Below, one piece after another: positions 45,901 to 53,023 of a stretch of 64,000 nt of DNA. Under the pieces are notes generated by a model. It had not been told where the DNA came from, made no database searches, and saw only the letters and a program-made list of their open reading frames with translations. Source of the stretch: an uncultured Chryseobacterium sp. (GTDB taxonomy: Bacteria > Bacteroidota > Bacteroidia > Flavobacteriales > Weeksellaceae); contig CAJYLH010000022.1 of assembly GCA_913775525.1 (NCBI GenBank), forward strand, positions 186,001 through 250,000, written 5' to 3'. Position numbers and translations under genes: made by a program. Every line of letters begins with the position of its first letter. Position 1 is the first letter of the stretch.

Positions 45901-48276
45901 CTGTGGTGTATCCAGTGTCACATAATCCTTTAATGTGCTTCCTAAATCATTTACGGCGTTGCGAATGTCATTGGTATTGGCATTCATCAGAATACCTCCA
46001 CTCCAGATTCTGGATTCTGTAGGTTCTACAGTCTGACCATATACAGTATAGGGCGAGGTATGAAGAGTCGGAACTGAGGTACTGTTAACATCAAACCAGT
46101 ATTTAGAGCCTCCTTTGACGTAAATTACCACATTGGAGGAGTATATCATCTGATCATACCCGATTACTTTAGTATCGTTTTTTACCCAGGACTCATCCTG
46201 GTAATTGCAAATCGCTTTAAATTGGGTGGTACCCCAGCCGTTACCATAGACTTCGAATTCATAATAACACCAGAATCCGACACCATGTGTTGAATAAGAG
46301 GGAACACCCATTGAACTATCCAATGTTCTATATACTTTAATGGTAGAAGGGTAGTAGCTATTGCAGTGGATCGTGACCGGATAATATTTCGATTCATCAA
46401 GGCCTAAGGTGTCAATCATAGTTCTTTTCCCGAATATTCTTCCCCCGATCTCAGAATCATTGCCTGCATTGACTGCATTCCTTGCCTTTATATTTCCGTT
46501 GGAGTCTACTGTGAAGCCTGCATTTCCCTTACTGGTAAAAATATGGTTGTTTCCCGATTCATGATAGACCGTATCGACTACGGGATTTCCAATATAAAGC
46601 TGATCTGAATTACTTGCATTAATAATTTGGCTGCCATTTAATTTTGAAGAAGAAAATTTATCACTGATGACCTTTCCGGGCGTATTTATATCTCCTTTTG
46701 AGTATATTCCAAGATGAGGAACTAACGATTCGTCAATATATCCGTCAGAAAGCAATAATCCACCTGCAAGCAGTCGTTGTGCCTGGTTATTTTCATCCAG
46801 GATACCCAGAGGTTTATTGGTCGTTACCGCTCGGTAAATACCCATATCTCTTTTTCCCCAATAATCATTTGGGTTAAAATTATTAGTCGTCCATAGTTTA
46901 TACCAATCCGTATGGTTTTTTTGATCATATCCGGTACTCCTGTACTTCCTGAAATACATATTATCCCCAAATAAGGGAGATGCCAGTTGAAATCCATAAT
47001 TGTCATGTTCAGCCCATGAATTGACATTAATCCATGTTGTATAATTATTTTCGGGCAAATTGCTATTTGCATCTGCTCCATAAAATCCTGATTTGTGGGT
47101 AATATTTGGATCCAGAATATTATTAACATTTCCACCCCAGCCATTATTGCCGGATACGATATTCTGCAGGTTGCCTTCATGGATGATTTCCCAGCTTTTT
47201 GTGCCGTCATTACTTTCTACCCGCGGATTCTGATTACTGCTTCCTTTTTTTAACGTTATTCCCGAACCTGCTTTCTTATAAATCTTGTTCCCTGCTTCGA
47301 AATTGATTCCCAGACCATCATCTGTAATGTTCAGGTCTCTTTTGAATGTTTTGCTTCCTGAAATGATCTGATCAGTATGTGTACTGACAGCCCTTGAATC
47401 TTTCTTGAGATCTTCGCTGAGCGTTGTCGCCTGCAATACAAGGTTGGAAGCATCTGCATCCCATTCCAGCTTCCAATGATCCTTATTGAAAGTCTGGTCT
47501 CCCAAATAAGCCTGAAGATCTGTAACAGCAACTCTGGGATAAGCAAATAGACCCAGCTGCGAGCCTAAAATCAGGACATAGAAGTCTCCTGATGCAGGAT
47601 CTTTGTAAAATTCAATCTTCCCGATATGGGTAGATTCTCCGGATTTCCAGTTCACAGTAGGAGCATAATGATTTTCATGATACCTGTACAGATTGATCTG
47701 AAACTCGTAAAATTCATGAGGATAGCTGTACAATTTAACTGTAAAGGTCAGCATGTTGCCCGCCACGGCGGAAACTCTGATCAGCAGATTGCTTTTGAAT
47801 CCTCCAGCGGCATCATTGATAACAGAAAGTCCCATGGTACCATCCTGAATTCCTGAATGGGAATACAAGTGTTTAATATCATACAGGTTCTGGCTGTTAA
47901 GGCTTACAGTACGGTCAGCACCTTCATAAGGAATGTAATTGCTTAACTGGGTATTATCAATCCCCACATAGGAATTTCCGCTCCATCGGTATTGTTTGTT
48001 ATCTCCCGTAGTGATATAGATCTTTCCCTTCTCACCCGATTGTGGCAGTTCTGCATAAGACCCGAATTCAAGGACATCATCCACATAACTGGGAAGCTGT
48101 GATGCCGGTACTTTACCGTCGACAAGATCTGCCTTCTTGGTAAAATCATAGGCAATTTGTTCAAGAGGAATATGATCCTCCTTATGGAAGTAAGATGCCT
48201 GCCATTCCCAGAAATCTTCCTGTCTGGGAATATCTCCGTTCTCAAATAATTTTTTTAGTTCTTCTTTGTTTAACAT
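42949..48276 (-). CDS. Giant tail-fibre-like protein with pyocin-knob-like repeats
   Basis: 1775 residues, no signal peptide. Residues 1-66 form the domain shared with the tailspike at 35144-37219. Residues 89-126 (KIYITTGDNKQYRWSGNSYV) are a fibre-type segment. Several later segments have the knob pattern ending in W...W, for example NHTDWYKLW, NGFTLWQKY, GWSDWRTVW and GGWSNWVRHW, each after a GFY or YRI strand, as in tailocin and phage fibre knobs. H(D/N)-NF(N/S)P linkers recur between them. There is no S74 chaperone. It probably forms a trimeric fibre that binds glycans. A 55-residue gene lies upstream in the same transcription unit, behind a cluster operator. Confidence 0.82.
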   Translation of the reverse strand: MLNKEELKKLFENGDIPRQEDFWEWQASYFHKEDHIPLEQIAYDFTKKADLVDGKVPASQLPSYVDDVLEFGSYAELPQSGEKGKIYITTGDNKQYRWSGNSYVGIDNTQLSNYIPYEGADRTVSLNSQNLYDIKHLYSHSGIQDGTMGLSVINDAAGGFKSNLLIRVSAVAGNMLTFTVKLYSYPHEFYEFQINLYRYHENHYAPTVNWKSGESTHIGKIEFYKDPASGDFYVLILGSQLGLFAYPRVAVTDLQAYLGDQTFNKDHWKLEWDADASNLVLQATTLSEDLKKDSRAVSTHTDQIISGSKTFKRDLNITDDGLGINFEAGNKIYKKAGSGITLKKGSSNQNPRVESNDGTKSWEIIHEGNLQNIVSGNNGWGGNVNNILDPNITHKSGFYGADANSNLPENNYTTWINVNSWAEHDNYGFQLASPLFGDNMYFRKYRSTGYDQKNHTDWYKLWTTNNFNPNDYWGKRDMGIYRAVTTNKPLGILDENNQAQRLLAGGLLLSDGYIDESLVPHLGIYSKGDINTPGKVISDKFSSSKLNGSQIINASNSDQLYIGNPVVDTVYHESGNNHIFTSKGNAGFTVDSNGNIKARNAVNAGNDSEIGGRIFGKRTMIDTLGLDESKYYPVTIHCNSYYPSTIKVYRTLDSSMGVPSYSTHGVGFWCYYEFEVYGNGWGTTQFKAICNYQDESWVKNDTKVIGYDQMIYSSNVVIYVKGGSKYWFDVNSTSVPTLHTSPYTVYGQTVEPTESRIWSGGILMNANTNDIRNAVNDLGSTLKDYVTLDTPQRIDGKKTFITSYDSYTSDGLFDSGAKPFSTVTPSGKSLLLGYRDFGGGQYYPRLGFTSDQTWSLGPIGNDFTIGMSNNDSHILKLNSDSSSELSNIKFLPFHGGTWIDMPSSGISGMGSGGPGVNAWLAMPKTAGEFFNNAEPGDLISRNQGKKIMWGNDATDAGMYLANNILHLKNNINIQGNDAWHTGNLEDYHNYGLGSTISPIVNDLSGFKYTSFYRITPDTSGRPFNYGTLLNQMYQGGELTQLAIDVTTGKLQTRARNSNNGFTLWQKYITDGIEVDSKVGINNGSAERSNKVWFDYNWAETGGSGSVINFSGLNGNYSTELFSEYNGDRVGIRTHNGDHNAWSLHKWLWHDKNFSPSDYYNIKNGAIANQNNLIANGLQCISIADSENKFDGELSNKTLEGTFANFNGYQQDNKNLGFTLFAPTSTNQGIYYKTWYGGSQTKWKKLVDSSELSGYTTLNYSNENYVGINNNQTVLGHKTFKAGVNSTRYEWFGSTGTPAGKVTKESAFFNLGADYGYGISTNQVGGLDIMANQAGTAIRLWAGNDNDNPFNVVNFHKEIAKYSTNISINENKEIRLKGPDDIAHSVKHFSDDTDGFAVSTGFTVKPYNDSSKNLLLVNNSGTYVNGNRVWDAENFNPDSKASISQLFKNLIYTSNLNTVVDSGIYREENPISGFYYTTTLNLNSSDGRQQLTIERDGGGLKFRGSTYGDGNQGWSDWRTVWTDHNFNPDTKANAENNAVTIGFDNGKIEMPYIKHNSGTSYLFSTKPVTYHGASYNANGIHRSGFYSIGYGMKETGNYSGSQDGARALIHFETEDVYSASQIQTERYTGNMVSRTKTDGGWSNWVRHWGSNDFTAGDIANWNNAISQSSASEEIILEDGQLTVQPDEFSLKGNSSYDIASRRKLVHVLFREGNELNIGKISRRQTFIIFNFEKSSVNISIEGLKPYLLAPATKITLYIDDEGEVLMYDESNFKKLG

Positions 48277-48289
48277 TTTTTCTTTTTTA

Positions 48290-48553
48290 ATTAATGCGTA
48301 AAGTAATAAAGCTATCAGCTGCCGGCCTTCTATTCATGGTATTTTAGAAAGGGCTGAGCACGGGAACCCGCTCATTTTTGAGTGTTTTTTCCTTTTTAAG
48401 CTGCTTTAGACTGATCATAGACATCATTCTGCCTGTCCATCATTTCGTCAATGATGAATGTAAAGGAGCTGAAAAAGTTTAGTAATGGTTAGGAGCCTGG
48501 TCTGGTCAGTAATGAATCAGATGGGCAACAGAAGCTGATTGCGCTGTCATATT
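48290..48553 (-). other. Gap between the 55-residue gene and the giant fibre gene
   Basis: 264 bases with no convincing gene. It holds a GC-rich hairpin, GAGCACGGGAACCCGCTC (48355-48385 region), in the leader direction, and two very short minus-strand ORFs; one, ending DEMMDRQNDVYDQSKAA, has no intact start and could be a decayed small gene. Confidence 0.4.
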
Positions 48554-48721
48554 TTAGAATTCTTCTTCAGGAATATCAGTTTCATAATCTTCCCGGAAAA
48601 AATTTTCAATGTCATTGAGATAATTCTCATAGTCCATTTCTTTATCTTCGATGTCGCTCCATTCTATAGTGTAGAGATCTTCATCGAAAACAGTTTCTGA
48701 ATGTTTGTATTGTGTTTCCAT
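48554..48721 (-). CDS. Small acidic protein, 55 residues
   Basis: Starts METQYKHSETVFDEDLYTIE and ends DIPEEEF. About a third of residues are Asp or Glu, and none are Cys. It is the first ORF after the cluster operator at 48842-48875, with a leader of roughly 115 bases, and precedes the giant fibre gene. No known family. A small acidic partner, chaperone or DNA mimic are possibilities only. Codon use is that of a real gene. Confidence 0.6.
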   Translation of the reverse strand: METQYKHSETVFDEDLYTIEWSDIEDKEMDYENYLNDIENFFREDYETDIPEEEF

Positions 48722-48841
48722 ATGATAATACTATTTATTGGATTTGGTATAAATTGTTAAAGTTTGCCAGTGTATTCTTTGTTTTATAAGTTATTGTATG
48801 GATATAGGCAGATAAAAGGATTTCTTGTCTTGGCTCTGATT

Positions 48842-48875
48842 CAAAGGTATAAGCGTGGTACGACAAAACTTGACG
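48842..48875 (-). promoter_or_regulatory. Cluster operator-promoter, 55-residue and fibre genes
   Basis: Minus strand: CGTCAAGTTTTGTCG (48861-48875), 11 bases, TACCTTTG (48842-48849). It follows directly on the terminator of the upstream operon. Confidence 0.85.
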
Positions 48876-48883
48876 TAATAAAA

Positions 48884-48909
48884 AAAATAACTCAATAATG
48901 AGTTATTTT
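48884..48909 (-). terminator. Terminator of the DUF2589-type operon
   Basis: A stem of about 11 base pairs (AATAACTCA/TGAGTTATT core, loop ATAA) with A and T runs. It overlaps the stop of the 184-residue gene and ends 9 bases from the next operator. Confidence 0.8.
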
Positions 48910-49464
48910 TTAGGTGAAGTCACTGAGTTCTATTTCATCTCCCATGAGCATGAGAATATCCATTTCAGAGAGCATGGATTTCAGCTTTACAGTTCCCATT
49001 TTCAGGTCGTTATGGGTGAGCAGATACAGCCAGATATTCCGTATGAAATCATTAAATTCCATACTGTTGTTGTATCTTGGAGTAAAGATGGGCGCGGCCA
49101 GCGTTAAAAGCTGTTTGATGATCTCTCTGCAATCGTTTAGTTTTCTTTCATAAGGAATCAGTACATTCAATACGGTATTCTGGATATCGTAGAGCATTCC
49201 GGAAGCTGCTTTGGTCTGGTTTTTCCTGATGTTGATCCCTCTGCCATCGGTAAGCCTGGCCGAAATAATTTTACTCCTGAAGCCTGCAATCTCCGATACT
49301 TCACTGATGTTATAGGTAGAAAGGATATTTTCAGAAGCCGTCAGCCAGTTCATGATCTTATCAATAAAATAAGGGTCTTTTTTGTCAAGTGAGGATACGA
49401 CAGATGGAAATTCCTGCAGCTGTTCTTTCAGTTGGGTAACCAGGATAAATTGTGATTTTTTCAT
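48910..49464 (-). CDS. 184-residue protein, third gene of the DUF2589-type operon
   Basis: Starts MKKSQFILVTQLKEQLQEF; helical and soluble, with no signal. Its ATG overlaps the stop of the preceding gene by one base (TAATG), so the two are translationally coupled and their products probably act together. I do not recognise the family. Conserved-looking aromatic stretches are FNDFIRNIWLYLLTH and YNISEVSEIAG. Confidence 0.75.
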   Translation of the reverse strand: MKKSQFILVTQLKEQLQEFPSVVSSLDKKDPYFIDKIMNWLTASENILSTYNISEVSEIAGFRSKIISARLTDGRGINIRKNQTKAASGMLYDIQNTVLNVLIPYERKLNDCREIIKQLLTLAAPIFTPRYNNSMEFNDFIRNIWLYLLTHNDLKMGTVKLKSMLSEMDILMLMGDEIELSDFT

Positions 49465-50147
49465 TATTCCGGGATTAGGGTTTCAACAATATTTCCGTCA
49501 ATATCTTCATAGCGAGACCATTCCATACCGGATTCACTAATGCTCATTTTAGCATAAATCAGGCATTTCGGATCAAGTTCCATCAGTTTTGACGCTTCTA
49601 CGATCACACTGTTGTCAGGTGTTTTTTCAATAACTTTCTTAGCTTCGTAGATTGTGCGGTTGAATAGGCTCTGACGTAACGTTTCGATACTTGTTTCCTT
49701 CCAGTAAATGTTAGGAAGAGATTCGCATATTTCAGTAATGCGGTAGACGATATTGCCGAAATATTTTGCATATCTGGGATTTGTAATTTTTATTTCCTGT
49801 GATGTTAATTGATCAATGATTTCATCATATTCAGATTCCAGTTCTATAAGGTTTTTTTTCAGCTGGAGATCCGCTTCTCTGTCGCTCGGGTTATAATCTG
49901 TTTTAAATACTTTGGTGATTTCATCATAGGCAAAATCCCTGAATTGGAGAACAGGCAGGCTTCCCGCCTGGGCAAAAGGGATGGTGAGGTCTACAGTCCC
50001 TATTTTCATTCTTGGAACAGAAAAGTTTTTAAGCAGCTCATCCTTGGCATATTCTCTGGCAATCTGTATAGTCTGGAGGTCGGCCATTTTGCGTGCAGAA
50101 GCAATTTCGGAAACAATTCCGCCTAGGTATTCATTTAAAGTTGTCAT
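49464..50147 (-). CDS. DUF2589-associated protein, 227 residues
   Basis: The N-terminus (TLNEYLGGIVSEIASARKMA) and the following FSVPRMKIGTVDLTIPFA resemble proteins I associate with the DUF2589 family: a helical start, then a VPR/K-beta strand block. A helical C-terminal half follows. It lies 69 bases after the DUF2589 gene, with a hairpin between, and overlaps the 184-residue gene. Function unknown; no catalytic motif is visible. Confidence 0.65.
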   Translation of the reverse strand: MTTLNEYLGGIVSEIASARKMADLQTIQIAREYAKDELLKNFSVPRMKIGTVDLTIPFAQAGSLPVLQFRDFAYDEITKVFKTDYNPSDREADLQLKKNLIELESEYDEIIDQLTSQEIKITNPRYAKYFGNIVYRITEICESLPNIYWKETSIETLRQSLFNRTIYEAKKVIEKTPDNSVIVEASKLMELDPKCLIYAKMSISESGMEWSRYEDIDGNIVETLIPE

Positions 50148-50185
50148 GATAAAGTTTTTTTATAATTAATATGAATGAGATAAAA

Positions 50186-50209
50186 GGATGGCTGCCGTAA
50201 CAGCCATCC
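50186..50209 (-). terminator. Hairpin inside the DUF2589-type operon
   Basis: A perfect 9-base-pair stem GGATGGCTG/CAGCCATCC with loop of 6, 8 bases after the DUF2589 stop; minus-strand tail TTTTATCTC. It probably lowers expression of the next two genes relative to the first. Confidence 0.7.
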
Positions 50210-50216
50210 GAAAAAA

Positions 50217-50825
50217 TTAAACGGCAGCAATGCTGTCTTCCAGCATATCCAGGATTCTGGAAAGTCCGGCCGGCAGTTCATCGTTCACTGCTTTTACATG
50301 TACGCCTAAAGTGTATGTTTTTTCAGTAGTTGAAGTACTGGATGATGTTCTTTTATACGATGCCGAAGCATTGAATTTCACCTTCCAGAATTTCGCGCTT
50401 AGGCTGGCGTTTCCACCGAACTCACTGTACACATTCTGGGTCTCCACTGAGTTTAATTTGGCATTGAAATCAATGGTCATCTCATCAATTCTCAGGGCCG
50501 GGATAGTCAGCATCGTCAGGAACGGAACTTTCAGGTTCACACTTGATTCATTGAAAGGCTTTGAGCCTGATACTGCAGGGTCATACGCTGGATTGGGAAC
50601 TGACTTTTGGTAATTGAAGTCTACATACCTCAATTGGGCCGGTGTTGCAGCCACTGCGGTGGAGCCTGATCCTGAGGCGGCAACCGCTGGTGTAAAGCCT
50701 ACTTCCTTGATGAAATTGACCTGTGAAATAGAAGCGTCATGCTGGGCTTTTACTGCTGCCTGCAAAGGGCCGCCAATATAAACGCTGAAATCTAAACTGT
50801 TTAATTCTTGTACTAAATTTGCCAT
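50217..50825 (-). CDS. DUF2589-family protein, 202 residues
   Basis: A helical N-terminus (MANLVQELNSLDFSVYIGGP) leads into FNESSVNLKVPFLTMLTIPA and LRIDEMTIDFNAKLNSVET, the beta region I recognise as DUF2589. Then follow LSAKFWKVKFNASASYKRTS and a Ser/Thr linker before a final helix. No signal peptide. It is first in its operon, behind cluster operator A. The family is widespread in bacteria but has no assigned role that I know of; the amphipathic beta pattern would suit self-assembly or membrane contact. Confidence 0.75.
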   Translation of the reverse strand: MANLVQELNSLDFSVYIGGPLQAAVKAQHDASISQVNFIKEVGFTPAVAASGSGSTAVAATPAQLRYVDFNYQKSVPNPAYDPAVSGSKPFNESSVNLKVPFLTMLTIPALRIDEMTIDFNAKLNSVETQNVYSEFGGNASLSAKFWKVKFNASASYKRTSSSTSTTEKTYTLGVHVKAVNDELPAGLSRILDMLEDSIAAV

Positions 50826-51051
50826 AATAATGGATTTTTAAAGGTTAATAATTTGGTTAAAATATAGTTGTGCTAGCTACTATTAAGGATAGGGGATACA
50901 TATACAGTCCGATTATTGACTGAATTTTTTGTATCGTGAAGATTGAGGTGCATATAATCCGGGGTTCCGGTTATGGATTTAAGTACGGCGGTTGCCGTTA
51001 GAGAATATTTTCATGATAATTGGTTTTTAGGTTATAGTTTTTAGTCTGATT

Positions 51052-51085
51052 CAAATATATTCAGGCGTAGCGACAAAACTTGACG
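51052..51085 (-). promoter_or_regulatory. Cluster operator-promoter A (DUF2589 operon)
   Basis: Minus strand: CGTCAAGTTTTGTCG (51071-51085), 11 bases, TATATTTG (51052-51059). Leader of about 220 bases to the DUF2589 ATG. Confidence 0.85.
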
Positions 51086-51236
51086 TGTTATAAAAGAAAA
51101 TAATATAAATTGTCAGTTAGTGTATGGATGATAGAGCGTGTTTTGTTCGTCAGTTTTGCCATTCTTTAATTCAGTAGGTGAAACGCCTGAATAATTTGTA
51201 TGCTATTATTTAAGAGGTTATTGTTTTTATCTGATT

Positions 51237-51270
51237 CAAATATATTCAGGCGTAGCGACAAAACTTGACG
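51237..51270 (-). promoter_or_regulatory. Cluster operator-promoter B
   Basis: Minus strand: CGTCAAGTTTTGTCG (51256-51270), 11 bases, TATATTTG (51237-51244). A 9-base inverted repeat, CGCCTGAAT (51184-51192) and ATTCAGGCG (51244-51252), encloses the transcription start. Confidence 0.8.
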
Positions 51271-51422
51271 TGTTATAAAAAATTTCAATATAAATAGTCA
51301 ATGTGTATTGGTAGATATAAAATGGTCGTTCGATCAATATTTTGTCGTTCCATAGTTCAGCAGGACGAACGCCTGAATAATTTGTATGCTTTTCATTTAA
51401 GGGGTTATTGTTTTTATCTTAT

Positions 51423-51456
51423 CAAATATATTCCGGGAGAGCGACAAAACTTGACG
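51423..51456 (-). promoter_or_regulatory. Cluster operator-promoter C
   Basis: Minus strand: CGTCAAGTTTTGTCG (51442-51456), 11 bases, TATATTTG (51423-51430). It lies about 215 bases downstream of the patatin stop on the transcribed strand. Confidence 0.8.
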
Positions 51457-51626
51457 TATTATAATTTTTTTTAAAAAGTATCACAATATTAAATTGATTT
51501 GAAATAATACAGTAGGAAATTTTATGGATGGTGTATAATACAGCAGTTGTCATTAAGGAAATAAGACCAGGTTATAGGAATATGTCTGAACGGCAACTGA
51601 TGTATTAGACCTTATAACATTAAATT

Positions 51627-51644
51627 ATAAGCATATTTGCTTAT
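51627..51644 (-). terminator. Weak hairpin after the patatin gene
   Basis: Stem ATAAGCA/TGCTTAT, 26 bases after the stop; the following T run is poor (TAATTTAA). Confidence 0.4.
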
Positions 51645-51669
51645 TTTATTGATTTATAAGTTAAAAAGA

Positions 51670-52707
51670 TTATATTTTATTTCTGATCAGTTTCTGTACA
51701 ATCTGATTTAATGTTTCTCGATGATCATCAATATAGGCCAGGCCTGCCTGGATTAGGTTTTCAATATTACTTCTTCTTACATCGTCCATAGCGGGTGAAG
51801 CATTTTTAAGCGATGGATTAAGCCGGTAATAGTTTTTCTGGTTTCTTTGTCCTAAGGTCTGGAACATCTGGCAAAGCTGGTAATCTACCGTTTCAGCGTT
51901 GGCTGACATCAGAATATCAATAATAGGATTAACCCAGCTTATTTTTCCTGCCTTTTCCAGTTTTTTGAACGAATAGGGGCGTGCTTCAATCCCGGTTCCA
52001 ATAGAAATAATAAGCATATCATTCACACCGGGATTATTGGCCTTCTGATGGTTTTTAAGAATTTCTGCAAAAGGCGTTTTCCTGGCTTCTGCATATGCAC
52101 AAAGTGCCGGGTTATTGGCAAACATACCTCCGTCAATCAGGCTGAAAATCTGTCCGTACATCGATTTGATCTGCACCGGGCTGAAATAGGTAGGAGCTGC
52201 AGAAGTTGCCCGGCAAACATCTTTAACGTAAAAATTATCTGTGCTCAGATTCGCCTTAAACGAATTGAAAAGTTTTGCCCTTCTGTTTTCTATATCATAA
52301 CTTGTGATGAGACAGGGTTTAATCAACTCCTTAAGCTCTAAATTTCCAAAAAAATCGTTCAGGTTTTTTTCAAGTGCCTCCTGGGAAATTTTTTCATTGA
52401 GCAGCCCGAATGGATTGAGCAGCCTTTCCCAAAAAGAAACCTGGAATATGTCGCCACCTTTTTCAGCATACAATTCCAGCCCTTTTCGGATGGAATATTT
52501 GGCTTTCCGGTGTTCATCGGGACATAGAATAATAGAAGCAATGAGTCCTCCCGTACTGCTTCCTGCAACCATATCAAAATAATCCCCGAGTTTGGCACTC
52601 GGCTTATCGTAATACTGAAGCTGTTCCTCTATGTAACGCAGGATAATACAGGTAATAATACCTCTAATCCCGCCTCCGTCCAAAGAAAGAATGGTTGTCT
52701 TTTTCAT
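51670..52707 (-). CDS. Patatin-like phospholipase
   Basis: 345 residues, cytosolic by sequence. The Ser-Asp dyad is complete: oxyanion loop DGGGIRGI (10-17), nucleophile in GSSTGG (Ser51), and aspartate in IDGGMFANNP (Asp192). It should hydrolyse phospholipid acyl chains. The domain resembles patatin effectors of defence systems, such as the CapV type, but there is no cyclic-nucleotide synthase nearby. It has its own cluster operator, so it is controlled with the fibres and the endolysin-like peptidase. Confidence 0.92.
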   Translation of the reverse strand: MKKTTILSLDGGGIRGIITCIILRYIEEQLQYYDKPSAKLGDYFDMVAGSSTGGLIASIILCPDEHRKAKYSIRKGLELYAEKGGDIFQVSFWERLLNPFGLLNEKISQEALEKNLNDFFGNLELKELIKPCLITSYDIENRRAKLFNSFKANLSTDNFYVKDVCRATSAAPTYFSPVQIKSMYGQIFSLIDGGMFANNPALCAYAEARKTPFAEILKNHQKANNPGVNDMLIISIGTGIEARPYSFKKLEKAGKISWVNPIIDILMSANAETVDYQLCQMFQTLGQRNQKNYYRLNPSLKNASPAMDDVRRSNIENLIQAGLAYIDDHRETLNQIVQKLIRNKI

Positions 52708-52815
52708 GTGATTGTTAACTTTTTAGAAGAAACACACTAGGCCTTTAGACAACCCAACCAACAGATATAGGCTATCTATTGGTCGGGAGTATTGCTTTAT
52801 ATGGTTCTCGTAAAA

Positions 52816-52849
52816 CAAAAGTAGGATCGGGAAGCGACAGAACTTGACG
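52816..52849 (-). promoter_or_regulatory. Cluster operator-promoter, patatin gene
   Basis: Minus strand: CGTCAAGTTCTGTCG (52835-52849), 11 bases, TACTTTTG (52816-52823). The leader contains a hairpin, ACCAATAGATA/TATCTGTTGGT (about 52757-52790). Confidence 0.85.
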
Positions 52850-52852
52850 TGT

Positions 52853-52890
52853 TTTAAAATAAAATCTCTGGAAAGAGATTTTATTTTAAA
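52853..52890 (-). terminator. Long AT-rich hairpin after the M15 peptidase gene
   Basis: A perfect stem of at least 15 base pairs (AAAATAAAATCTCT with AGAGATTTTATTTT, loop GGAA). Its base touches the patatin operator, the same terminator-next-to-operator layout as at 48861-48911. Confidence 0.65.
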
Positions 52891-53023
52891 TGATTTTTCA
52901 TATAGTCTGCTAAATGATGATAAATTATATAATCTGATCAGGGAAATAGAAAATAATTCTTTTTAAAAATTTGATATAGAGCCAGTTGATCTGAATTTTT
53001 TAAGAGGTTAGATCATGCTGCCA

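Larger units (their letters stand above)
51040..51460. repeat. Tandem array of three promoter units, period about 185 bases
   Basis: Operators A, B and C are 185 and 186 bases apart. Units share TTTTTATCTGATTCAAATAT, the operator, and GCCTGAATAATTTGTATGCT on the far side. A and B match over about 40 bases; C has diverged more. Only A is next to a proper gene. B and C would transcribe about 150 bases with only 22-24-codon ORFs that run into the next operator. Confidence 0.8.

Noticed and set aside
51088-51162. 24-codon ORF after operator B and a similar 22-codon ORF after C
   Set aside because: They run into the next operator, are not alike in protein sequence, and have no start features; probably chance.
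51040-51460. CRISPR-like repeat array
   Set aside because: Only three units, with a period of 185 bases, internal promoter boxes and no unique spacers; these are duplicated promoters.
51670-52707. CBASS-type defence with a patatin effector
   Set aside because: No cyclic-nucleotide synthase or accessory genes lie beside it, and its control is shared with fibre genes instead.
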